Shown: one piece after another, positions 1 through 6,621 of the stretch | Layout of the letters: each line of letters begins with the position of its first letter | Numbering within the stretch: position 1 is the stretch's first letter | Program-made: the position numbers and the translations under genes | Source: an uncultured Bacteroidales bacterium | GTDB lineage: Bacteria > Bacteroidota > Bacteroidia > Bacteroidales > Muribaculaceae | NCBI GenBank assembly: GCA_900554345.1 | Contig: USHH01000024.1 | Coordinates: forward strand, 1 to 16,516 | DNA length: 16,516 bases | Reading direction: 5' to 3' | Notes under the pieces: model-generated | The model's database searches: none | The model's input: the letters and a program-made list of their open reading frames with translations, nothing else | Told to the model about the DNA's origin: nothing

Positions 1-25
1 TATCGATGCGGCCTGATTTTTTATA

Positions 26-586
26 TCATATATCCAGACACGGCCATTCGCTTACACCGCCTGCTTTCACTCCCACCGCATTCTCGAGCCTCAAGAGGTA
101 TGCCTTGGCAGCGAGTCCTCCACCGTAGCCGGTCAATGTATGGTCGCTTCCTATCACACGATGACACGGCGCGAATATCGAGACCGCATTGGCTCCATTG
201 GCATTGGCTACGGCACGGACAGCTTTCGGCATACCTATCCGCCGGGCCATCTCCGCATAGGAGACAGTCTCACCATATGGAATGGCAAGCAGGGCATTCC
301 ATACTCGCTTCTGGAATTCCGTACCGGCAAACAGCAACGGCACGTCAAAGGCCTGCCGCCTGCCGGCAAAGTATTCATCAAGCCGGACAACGGCATGGTC
401 TACGACCGGAGAGCGTCCTTCCACAAACCCGGCCTTGAGCAACCTACGCAGTCTTCTGCGGATTGAATCGCTGCCGCGTCCTGTCTGCCAGTCGCAGAGA
501 CAGAGGCGGTCGCCGTATGAGCCCAGCACCAGCTCTCCGCAAGGCGCAGGATACCCGCTTATTATAATACAGTCATTTCCATTCAT
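26..586 (-). CDS. ogt: Methylated-DNA--protein-cysteine methyltransferase (Ogt/MGMT family)
   Basis: This 186-residue protein repairs O6-alkylguanine in DNA by a suicide transfer of the alkyl group to its own cysteine, in the cytoplasm. The diagnostic active-site motif PCHRV is at residues 140-144, with acceptor Cys141. It is preceded by the winged-helix DNA-binding segment (FQxxVWxxLxxIPYGETxSY, residues 91-110) and the RAVANANGAN stretch (124-133) that carries the arginine finger, Arg124. The N-terminal 80 residues are a short, divergent RNase H-like domain, as in Ogt. Length is normal for Ogt. The C-terminal 16 residues after the family core (Gly-Val-Lys-Ala onward) are an extra tail. The ATG at 584-586 is the natural start, with a TAnnTTTG box about 45 bases upstream. 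It stands alone here, and the gene downstream lies outside the window. No Ada-type regulatory domain is fused. Family assignment is firm; the symbol ogt is chosen over ada because of the domain content. Confidence 0.93.
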   Translation of the reverse strand: MNGNDCIIISGYPAPCGELVLGSYGDRLCLCDWQTGRGSDSIRRRLRRLLKAGFVEGRSPVVDHAVVRLDEYFAGRRQAFDVPLLFAGTEFQKRVWNALLAIPYGETVSYAEMARRIGMPKAVRAVANANGANAVSIFAPCHRVIGSDHTLTGYGGGLAAKAYLLRLENAVGVKAGGVSEWPCLDI

Positions 587-629
587 AATCCATTCAATTA
601 TCTACCGGGAAAATCCTTATTGACGGCGA

Positions 630-637
630 CAAAGATA
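630..637 (-). promoter_or_regulatory. Candidate Bacteroidetes -7 box for ogt
   Basis: The minus strand reads TATCTTTG, a full match to the Bacteroidetes primary-sigma -7 consensus TAnnTTTG, 43 bases upstream of the ogt ATG. No good TTTG element sits 19-21 bases further upstream, so only the -7 element supports it. Confidence 0.5.
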
Positions 638-690
638 TAACAAAACAATTAATCGCAGGCATATCATGATACGTTTTTTCCTATTTATAC

Positions 691-725
691 GCAGAAAGGG
701 CCGCCGCGATGTGTCGCAGCAGCCC
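691..725 (-). terminator. Rho-independent terminator-like hairpin after the aquaporin gene
   Basis: The arms at 698-709 and 714-725 pair over 12 positions (two are G-U on the transcript) around a 4-base loop. On the minus strand the hairpin is followed by TTTCTGCG. It lies about 54 bases past the aquaporin stop codon. The U-tract is short, so it is only a probable terminator. The plus-strand side has no T run. The rest of the 587-778 gap shows nothing gene-like. Confidence 0.5.
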
Positions 726-778
726 CTCACATGACTTACGAATATGGCTTACGATATAGTCGGGGTGGAATATGAATG

Positions 779-1486
779 TCAGATATCAGCCTCGATCTTG
801 GGTGTGGGTCGGAACATCATGTTGTAGACGAACACCGCGAGGAGGGCGCCTGCAAGCGGGCCGACGACCATGATCCAGAAATCAGGCCATGCATTGCTCG
901 AGAAGAGGGCCGGGCCAAAGCTGCGAGCAGGGTTGACGGAGCAGTTGTCGACGGGGATGCCGACGATATTCACCAGGCCAAGGGCAAGACCGATTGCAAG
1001 ACCGGAGAACTTGCCGAAACCCTTCTTCGGGTCGGTGGCGCCAAGCACCACAAGCACGAAGACCATTGTGAAGAGAATCTCCATCAGCAGAGCCATCCCC
1101 TTGCTGACGCCGGGCTGACACACATTGGCGGCAAGATAATTGCCGGAAGGGGCCGGGACGCCGCCATACTGGAAGGCCGGACCTCCCATGTAGAAGAGCC
1201 AGAAAAGGAATGAAGCGCCGACAGCCGCACCAAGCAGCTGCGCCACTACATACATGATGAAATCCCTGCCGCTCATCTTTCCCGCCACAAACATGGCGAA
1301 GGAAACCGCGGGATTTACATGGCAACCTGAAATATTACCTATGCAGTAGCAGAGACATACAAGAATGAGTCCGAAACATAGACCGATGCCGAGCACACCG
1401 ATCTCGGGACCTGCCAACACGGCGCTGCCACACGCCATCAACACCAGAAACATGGTGCCAAACATCTCGGCTAAAAACTTCTTCAT
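779..1486 (-). CDS. aqpZ: AqpZ-like aquaporin (MIP family)
   Basis: This is a 235-residue inner-membrane channel for water. Both half-helix motifs are present: NPA at 58-60 and NPA at 185-187, the latter followed by Arg188 of the selectivity filter. About six membrane segments are visible (roughly 4-25, 31-50, 76-98, 130-149, 159-177, 203-224). NPARS rather than NPARD at the second motif argues for a water channel and not a glycerol facilitator. Placing the filter by alignment with E. coli AqpZ from memory gives Phe38, Asn173, Cys182 and Arg188. The usual water-channel His is therefore Asn, and Cys182 falls where human AQP1 has its mercury-sensitive Cys189. The extracellular loop at 99-128 is long and glycine/proline rich. 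The gene is monocistronic in appearance, lying between two hairpins. Water transport is likely, but the altered filter leaves other small neutral solutes possible. Confidence 0.9.
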   Translation of the reverse strand: MKKFLAEMFGTMFLVLMACGSAVLAGPEIGVLGIGLCFGLILVCLCYCIGNISGCHVNPAVSFAMFVAGKMSGRDFIMYVVAQLLGAAVGASFLFWLFYMGGPAFQYGGVPAPSGNYLAANVCQPGVSKGMALLMEILFTMVFVLVVLGATDPKKGFGKFSGLAIGLALGLVNIVGIPVDNCSVNPARSFGPALFSSNAWPDFWIMVVGPLAGALLAVFVYNMMFRPTPKIEADI

Positions 1487-1542
1487 ATTAACAATGTTTT
1501 TATGTTTTTATAGTATTTTGAAATTAAAACGCCCCCTGGCGA

Positions 1543-1593
1543 CAAAAGTTCAGCTCCCGGAGCGCATATATTGAAAATGCGCTCCGGGAGCTG
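1543..1593 (-). terminator. 17-bp perfect-stem hairpin, terminator of the small secreted protein gene
   Basis: Arms at 1551-1567 and 1577-1593 are perfect 17-bp inverted repeats around a 9-base AT-rich loop. The hairpin starts 24 bases past the stop codon of the gene at 1617-2069. On the minus strand the stem is followed by AACTTTTG. It separates that gene from aqpZ, whose start is about 65 bases further on. The stem is long and GC-rich, so folding is assured even though the U-tract is weak. Confidence 0.7.
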
Positions 1594-1616
1594 CCATATA
1601 TCCTTGGCGAGGAGTC

Positions 1617-2069
1617 TTACTCCTTCATCATCACGAGGCGAACGCCGTCGCTGTCTTTACCCACGTAGCAGGTAGTGGCCTTGTGACACCAGATCTCGGC
1701 TTTGATCTCATTGCCCCCCACTATCTTGATAGTGCCTGTGCCGGTTTTTTCAAATTCCATCGACTTAAGCTCCTTCTTTATGCTTTTGGCATTCTTAAGG
1801 CCATAGATAGTCACATTGTTGACGCCTTTGGTCTGGGGATTGTATTTTATCTCCATGATCGGTCCCATACAGTTGGGATCGAGACAATAGACCGCCGTGG
1901 CTGCCGACGACACCGAAGAGAGCTTGTAGCCTTTGGCCCTGCACTCGGCGGCTATCCTGTCGGCATTGTCGATTTTCAGAAATTCAAGACCGGTCGTCAT
2001 GACATTGGTCTGAGCCAATGCGCCCAGCGTTGCAAAAGCGATGACCAGAAAACAAATAAGTTTTTTCAT
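1617..2069 (-). CDS. Small secreted protein of unknown function
   Basis: I do not recognise this 150-residue protein. It starts with a clear signal peptide (MKK, hydrophobic core 4-17, ALAQ at 17-20), so the mature protein of about 130 residues should be periplasmic or outer-membrane associated. There is no lipobox cysteine at the cleavage site. The mature part has five cysteines (43, 62, 67, 128, 134), including a CLDPNC pair and a CHKATTC pair, which could form disulfides. The rest is a mix of lysine-rich short strands and helices. The start ATG lies only 4 bases after the miaA stop codon, which suggests co-transcription from the upstream unit. A strong hairpin follows its stop codon. No function can be given; a small alpha/beta domain is the most that composition suggests. 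Confidence 0.8.
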   Translation of the reverse strand: MKKLICFLVIAFATLGALAQTNVMTTGLEFLKIDNADRIAAECRAKGYKLSSVSSAATAVYCLDPNCMGPIMEIKYNPQTKGVNNVTIYGLKNAKSIKKELKSMEFEKTGTGTIKIVGGNEIKAEIWCHKATTCYVGKDSDGVRLVMMKE

Positions 2070-2073
2070 AAGA

Positions 2074-3012
2074 TCATTTATTTGGATAATTGTTCTTTTC
2101 GGAAATCAAGCCTGCCACCGCCTCCGTGAACTCGTCTTCGGGCATGTCGTAAGGGAGCCAGTGGATATGGAAGCCACGGCGCTCCATTCCCCGGAACCAC
2201 GTCATCTGCCGCTTGGCAAACTGATGGATCGCGGTGGCGAGACCGTCTCTCATCTGCCCGCGCGTCAGCTTTCCGGTGACATACAGCGTCAGGAACTTAT
2301 ATTCGAGTCCGTAGTAGATAAGGTCGTCGGGAGTCAGGCCGCTGTCAAGAAGAGCGCGCACCTCCTCCACCATACCCTGCTCCAGACGGGCGTCGAGCCT
2401 GATGTCGATACGCCGCCTGCGCAGGTCGCGGGGTATGTCGACCCCGATGACCACAGCGTTCAACGGAGAGGCCTCCGCCCGGTCGGCGAGGCGGGCAGCA
2501 CCGGGGTTGGATGCATAATAGGTGGCTATCTCGATGGCCCTGACGGCACGGGCGGGAGTGTCGATGTCGGTGACATTGTGGAGTTGCTTCATGCCTCCGA
2601 GAATCGAGGCAAGCTCCGTGAGACTTTTCCCGGCAAGACTTTCGCGCAGCCTCGGGTCGCACGGCACCTCCGGCATCACGATGCCGGAGAGCGCGGCCTC
2701 CACATACATGCCGCTGCCTCCACAGACCACGGGCAGCCGACCTCTCGACGAGATGTCGTTTCTCGCCCGTGTGAAATCACTGAGATAACGGTGGAGGTTG
2801 TATTTCTCCCCGGCCTCGCAGACATCCACAAGATGCACCGGCACATCGCCATATTCCTCGAGGTCCTTGCCGGTGCCTATATCCATGCGGCGATACACCT
2901 GCCGGGAGTCAGCGCTTATGATCTCGCCGCCGAAAGTCCTCGCCAGCGACACGGCGCGACGTGTCTTTCCCGATGCGGTGGGGCCTACCACCGCGAGGAC
3001 GTCTATTGCCAT
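2074..3012 (-). CDS. miaA: tRNA dimethylallyltransferase (MiaA)
   Basis: MiaA transfers a dimethylallyl group from DMAPP to N6 of adenosine 37 in tRNAs that read UNN codons. With the start at the ATG ending at 3012 the protein has 312 residues. The P-loop GPTASGKT is at 10-17. The DSRQVY motif at 35-40, with catalytic Asp35, leads into MDIGTGK (43-49). GGSGMY is at 98-103, and the family's AKRQMTWFRG signature is at 266-275. A longer reading that begins at 3051 adds 13 residues of no family character and overlaps the preceding gene further, so I prefer the internal ATG. The chosen start overlaps the end of the upstream membrane-protein gene by 10 bases, indicating translational coupling. The sequence belongs to the compact Bacteroidales MiaA type (YYGLEYKFLTLY region, 233-244). 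Some Bacteroidales have two MiaA paralogues; whether this genome does cannot be seen here. Confidence 0.95.
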   Translation of the reverse strand: MAIDVLAVVGPTASGKTRRAVSLARTFGGEIISADSRQVYRRMDIGTGKDLEEYGDVPVHLVDVCEAGEKYNLHRYLSDFTRARNDISSRGRLPVVCGGSGMYVEAALSGIVMPEVPCDPRLRESLAGKSLTELASILGGMKQLHNVTDIDTPARAVRAIEIATYYASNPGAARLADRAEASPLNAVVIGVDIPRDLRRRRIDIRLDARLEQGMVEEVRALLDSGLTPDDLIYYGLEYKFLTLYVTGKLTRGQMRDGLATAIHQFAKRQMTWFRGMERRGFHIHWLPYDMPEDEFTEAVAGLISEKNNYPNK

Positions 3013-4361
3013 TGGCGGCTGTTTTTCGATCCGGTGAGATTCCTGAACCAACGTTTCACCTTAAACATCCTGGTGTCGGAGTTGAACAGGGAGATCCGGA
3101 TCCATTTGTCGTCCTGGAAATCGAGATTCGATTTCCTCACATCCTCAAACGTGAAATTCGGGTTGTAAGACCTGATCTTGCTCTTGCGGTTGCCGTTCTC
3201 GTCAAACACCTTCTCCGTGATCATGATTGTGGAGAGCCTCGAGAGGTCACTGCACGCGATGCGTGAGAGATGTGTCGGACTATACTGATAGATATACTTC
3301 AGCTTTCCGAAATCGACCCACTCCCCACCGAGGTTGAAGACCGGACAGCTGTCACCCTCGCCCGGATTTATGAAATAGAAATACCGGAGCAGGGAATGCT
3401 TCTGCATGTCGGGCGATTTACGGCCGAAGAAGAAGCGTAGCTCGCCGTCGGCGACGCCGGTCATCTGCTGGATAGTCTTTCTCACCTCGTCGACCCGGAT
3501 ACCGTTGACCGTGCGTTTCGTGAAAAACGGCGTATCGAGCACCTCGCGATAAGGAGTGTTGACATCAATGGAGTGGGAATCGAGATATACCCTCTCGCCG
3601 CATATCACGTAGAAGCGGATATACGTCTTGGCGGTCATGTCGTTGATCTCCTCGGGTGTGATGATCTCGTCGTTCTCCTTCAGGTCGAGATAGAGATTGT
3701 AATAGCGGAAGATGAAGTAAAGCTCGTCGAGCAAGAGATAAATCACCAGGAGCCAGCTGAAGACATACCAGTCGCGGCCATTCACCGCAGCTTCCTTCAC
3801 GTAGAGCTGGTAGTAGTAGAGCCACACCAGAGCCGAGAGCACGCCGAACGTCACGATCAGGTTCTTGAGCTGCACCATCGACTCCACGCTGATGATGCGC
3901 CCGAACTGACCCCGCTCCACACTCTCGCCCTTGTCGAGACGGCAGTTGACGCATAAGGAGAGACTATGACGCCTGAGGAAAATGACCACAAGCGCCACGA
4001 AACTGACCGGGCACAGCACAAGAGCCGGCACGTAGGGATTGTTGAAGAATACAAGCTCCTTTGGAGGGATTATGATGCCCCAGACGTAAAGCACATTGAT
4101 GACAATCGACACGAAAGTGTATGCGATCATGCAATAGAACATCGCGTAGGGAATCAGCATGCAGTTGGGAGAGCCCTGAAGCCGGTTGTTGTAGAGCAGC
4201 GTGTAGAGCACTGCCGAACAGATAATGGATACAACCGGATTGAGGTAGAAAGGAAGCATACGACCGAGGATGACCGTCATTACAACAGTAAGCACGCCGA
4301 TTGTGAAATTCTTCCACAACTGGTAAATCTGCATGCTGTTGACTTTTTTCAGATCTTCCAT
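3003..4361 (-). CDS. Polytopic membrane protein with a C-terminal soluble domain, unknown function
   Basis: I do not recognise a family for this 452-residue protein. The first half is membrane-embedded, with about six hydrophobic segments near residues 17-37, 41-57, 70-98, 110-129, 165-185 and 198-218. A CVNC pair (137-140) sits just after the fourth segment in a basic, probably cytoplasmic loop. The second half (about 225-452) is soluble, charged and mixed alpha/beta, with no motif I can name; it ends in a basic tail (MFKVKRWFRN, 432-441). No signal peptide is evident, since the N-terminus is charged before the first helix. The gene starts 32 bases after the stop codon of the DPP IV gene and overlaps miaA by 10 bases, so it sits inside the proS-miaA unit. 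A small hairpin (4382-4395) overlaps the DPP IV stop codon just ahead of it, too weak to call a terminator. The reading frame is intact and well filled, so it is a real gene. Confidence 0.85.
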   Translation of the reverse strand: MEDLKKVNSMQIYQLWKNFTIGVLTVVMTVILGRMLPFYLNPVVSIICSAVLYTLLYNNRLQGSPNCMLIPYAMFYCMIAYTFVSIVINVLYVWGIIIPPKELVFFNNPYVPALVLCPVSFVALVVIFLRRHSLSLCVNCRLDKGESVERGQFGRIISVESMVQLKNLIVTFGVLSALVWLYYYQLYVKEAAVNGRDWYVFSWLLVIYLLLDELYFIFRYYNLYLDLKENDEIITPEEINDMTAKTYIRFYVICGERVYLDSHSIDVNTPYREVLDTPFFTKRTVNGIRVDEVRKTIQQMTGVADGELRFFFGRKSPDMQKHSLLRYFYFINPGEGDSCPVFNLGGEWVDFGKLKYIYQYSPTHLSRIACSDLSRLSTIMITEKVFDENGNRKSKIRSYNPNFTFEDVRKSNLDFQDDKWIRISLFNSDTRMFKVKRWFRNLTGSKNSRQWQ

Positions 4362-4393
4362 CGCCGTATGGTGTAGGTTAAGACGGCAGGCCG

Positions 4394-6583
4394 TCAGTTT
4401 TTAACATTAAGGTCGAGAAATTTCACAAGCCTGCGGAATAGCATCTCACGCGCATTGCACATCCTGAGGCTGTGTTCCCACCCGGTGAAGGCCATCATAT
4501 CGAAAAGTTTGGATTCATCGGTAAGACGGGAGGTATAACGCAATGTGTTGTCGAAATGCACATTGTCATCGTTGGTACCGCTCATTATTAATAACGGCTT
4601 ATTCATGTCGTTTGTTCGGCCGAGGGCACTCCCTTTTTCATATCCGCTCTCATTCTGCTGGGGAGTCGACATATATCGCTCCGTATAAATCGAGTCGTAG
4701 AGATGCCAGTCGGTGACGGGAGCCATCGCCACGCCGGCCTTGAATGGATTGCCGGGCTGGGAGAGCTCCATGAGTGTCATGTATCCGCCGTAGCTCCATC
4801 CGAAGCAGCATGTGCGCTCGGCGTCTACAAAGGGAAGCGACGCGAAATAGCGTGCGCCGGCAATCTGGTCGACGGTCTCATACTGGCCGAGGCGCTTATA
4901 CACCACATTGGCCCACTCACGCGAACGGTTGCCGGTGCCTCGGCCGTCGACAGCGGCCACCACATAACCCTGGGAGGCCACATAGAATATGCCGTCCATC
5001 ATCCAGCGGTTTTCCACCAGCTGCGAGTCCGGGCCGTTATATTGATACATCATCAGAGGATACTTCTTCGAGGGGTCGAAGCCGGAAGGCTTGATGATGA
5101 AGGCGTTCATATCCTGGCCATCGTCGTTCTTCACCGTAAGGAACTCCATCTTCGGAGCGGAGGCGTATTTCGCCGCATATTCCTCATTGAGCTCCACATC
5201 GACCACCTTTGCTCCCTTGGCATTGCAGACAGTGTAGCGTGTAGGGGTGGTAGAGCTGCTGTATGTAAGCAGGAAATATGAGAAATCGCGGCTGAAGGCG
5301 GCCGACGACGTACCATCCCTGAGGGTGAGGGTGGCGCGGCGCCCCGAGCGGTCCACGCTCTCCACCACGCGGTTGATTGCGCCTGTGGACGTCGTCTGCA
5401 CATAGTCGACGCCGGCGCTCGAGCGGCCGTAGTAGGCGGTGACGTTATAGTCGCCGCTGGTGATCTTGCGTAGCTGACGTCCGTTGTAGTCATATTCATA
5501 GAGATGACGCCAGCCGTCGCGCTCGCTGCCGATCACGAAGCTCTGCCTGCGGTATTCCACCATCTGATAAGCGGCCGGACTCAGCCATGCCGATGAATTC
5601 TCCACAAGCACCTGACGGGCCACCGTGGAGCCGGGGTTGACCTTAAAGAGACGAAGCTCGTTCTGGTCGCGGTTGAGAAGCATCACCATAAGCGAGCTCC
5701 CCTCCCCGTCGAATTCCATCGAGGGCACATAGTCGGTGGCGCCGATGGGGAGATCCATCTTCTTCACCACGCGGGTGTCGAGATTATAGCTGTGTACACT
5801 TACCACCGAATTAGGGTATCCGGCGAGCGGGTACTTATATGAATAGGCAGCGGGATAAGGATCGGCACCGGCGCCGGCGTCACACCAGCTGCGGTAGTTG
5901 TCGAAGCGGTATTCCGGCACGTCGGTCTCATCGAAACGCACGAAAGCGAGCATCGAGTCGTCGGCGCTCCAACGTATGGTGTTGTCGATGCCGAACTCCT
6001 CCTCGTATCCCCAGTCGGGGATTCCGTAGATTATTCTGTTGGGCATGCCGTCGGTGGTCACGGCCACATCGGTCTTGTAGTCGAGGTTGGCCACGTAGAT
6101 ATTGTTCTCGTAGGTATAAGCCACCATGCGGCCGTCGTTGGAAATCACGGCGCCACGCTGCGGACCTCTCTGCGACACCTTGGCGAGGGTGCCGCGCATC
6201 ACGTCGTAGACATAGAACTCGGCAGTAAACGAACGGCGGTAGATCTTCTCCTCATTGTTCCATAGCAGAATCTTCTTCTCGTTGGCGCTCAGCGAGTAGC
6301 CGTCGAAGTCTGAGATCTTCACATCACCCTTCACGGCATCGAGCGAGAATAGCGTGGAGGTCTTTTTGCCGGTCTTGTAGCTGAAGACCTCGATTGCTCG
6401 TCCGTCATCGCTGAGTGCGCAATAGGAGACGCCGTCGGCCATGGGGCGCATCTCTTTCACGCGCCTGGGAGCCGAGAGCGACACATCGCAATAGTCGGCG
6501 GCCGTGAGTCCGGAGGCCCCGGCCGGAGAGAAAGGTGCAGCCGCAAGGGCAGCCACCATGATCATTCCACTGCAGAGTTTCAT
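4394..6583 (-). CDS. Dipeptidyl peptidase IV (S9B family), periplasmic
   Basis: This is a 729-residue prolyl oligopeptidase-family serine peptidase that removes Xaa-Pro or Xaa-Ala dipeptides from the N-terminus of peptides. A signal peptide (about residues 1-24, ending AGASG) sends it to the periplasm. Residues ~30-470 match the DPP IV beta-propeller, including DWGYEEEF at 190-197, whose Glu195-Glu196 pair corresponds to the double Glu that grips the free N-terminus in human DPP4. The catalytic alpha/beta-hydrolase domain (~475-729) shows Tyr515 (oxyanion hole, in YNGPDSQ), nucleophile Ser597 in GWSYGGYM, Asp672 in GTNDDNVHF and His704 in GWEHS. All catalytic residues are present, and length is usual for bacterial DPP IV. 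It lies 38 bases after proS and 32 bases before the membrane-protein gene, on the same strand. Residue equivalences come from memory of the human enzyme. Confidence 0.93.
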   Translation of the reverse strand: MKLCSGMIMVAALAAAPFSPAGASGLTAADYCDVSLSAPRRVKEMRPMADGVSYCALSDDGRAIEVFSYKTGKKTSTLFSLDAVKGDVKISDFDGYSLSANEKKILLWNNEEKIYRRSFTAEFYVYDVMRGTLAKVSQRGPQRGAVISNDGRMVAYTYENNIYVANLDYKTDVAVTTDGMPNRIIYGIPDWGYEEEFGIDNTIRWSADDSMLAFVRFDETDVPEYRFDNYRSWCDAGAGADPYPAAYSYKYPLAGYPNSVVSVHSYNLDTRVVKKMDLPIGATDYVPSMEFDGEGSSLMVMLLNRDQNELRLFKVNPGSTVARQVLVENSSAWLSPAAYQMVEYRRQSFVIGSERDGWRHLYEYDYNGRQLRKITSGDYNVTAYYGRSSAGVDYVQTTSTGAINRVVESVDRSGRRATLTLRDGTSSAAFSRDFSYFLLTYSSSTTPTRYTVCNAKGAKVVDVELNEEYAAKYASAPKMEFLTVKNDDGQDMNAFIIKPSGFDPSKKYPLMMYQYNGPDSQLVENRWMMDGIFYVASQGYVVAAVDGRGTGNRSREWANVVYKRLGQYETVDQIAGARYFASLPFVDAERTCCFGWSYGGYMTLMELSQPGNPFKAGVAMAPVTDWHLYDSIYTERYMSTPQQNESGYEKGSALGRTNDMNKPLLIMSGTNDDNVHFDNTLRYTSRLTDESKLFDMMAFTGWEHSLRMCNAREMLFRRLVKFLDLNVKN

Positions 6584-6621
6584 ATATACAGGTGTGATAT
6601 AGGTCTAAGGTTAACGGGTTA

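Noticed and set aside
731..765. Imperfect direct repeat CTTACGAATATGG / CTTACGATATAG
   Set aside because: Two short imperfect copies only, with no link to a feature; likely chance.
2041..3168. Plus-strand open frame of 375 codons opposite miaA and the membrane-protein end
   Set aside because: It is the antisense shadow of two well-supported genes in GC-rich DNA; the sequence has no domain character and starts inside the small secreted gene.
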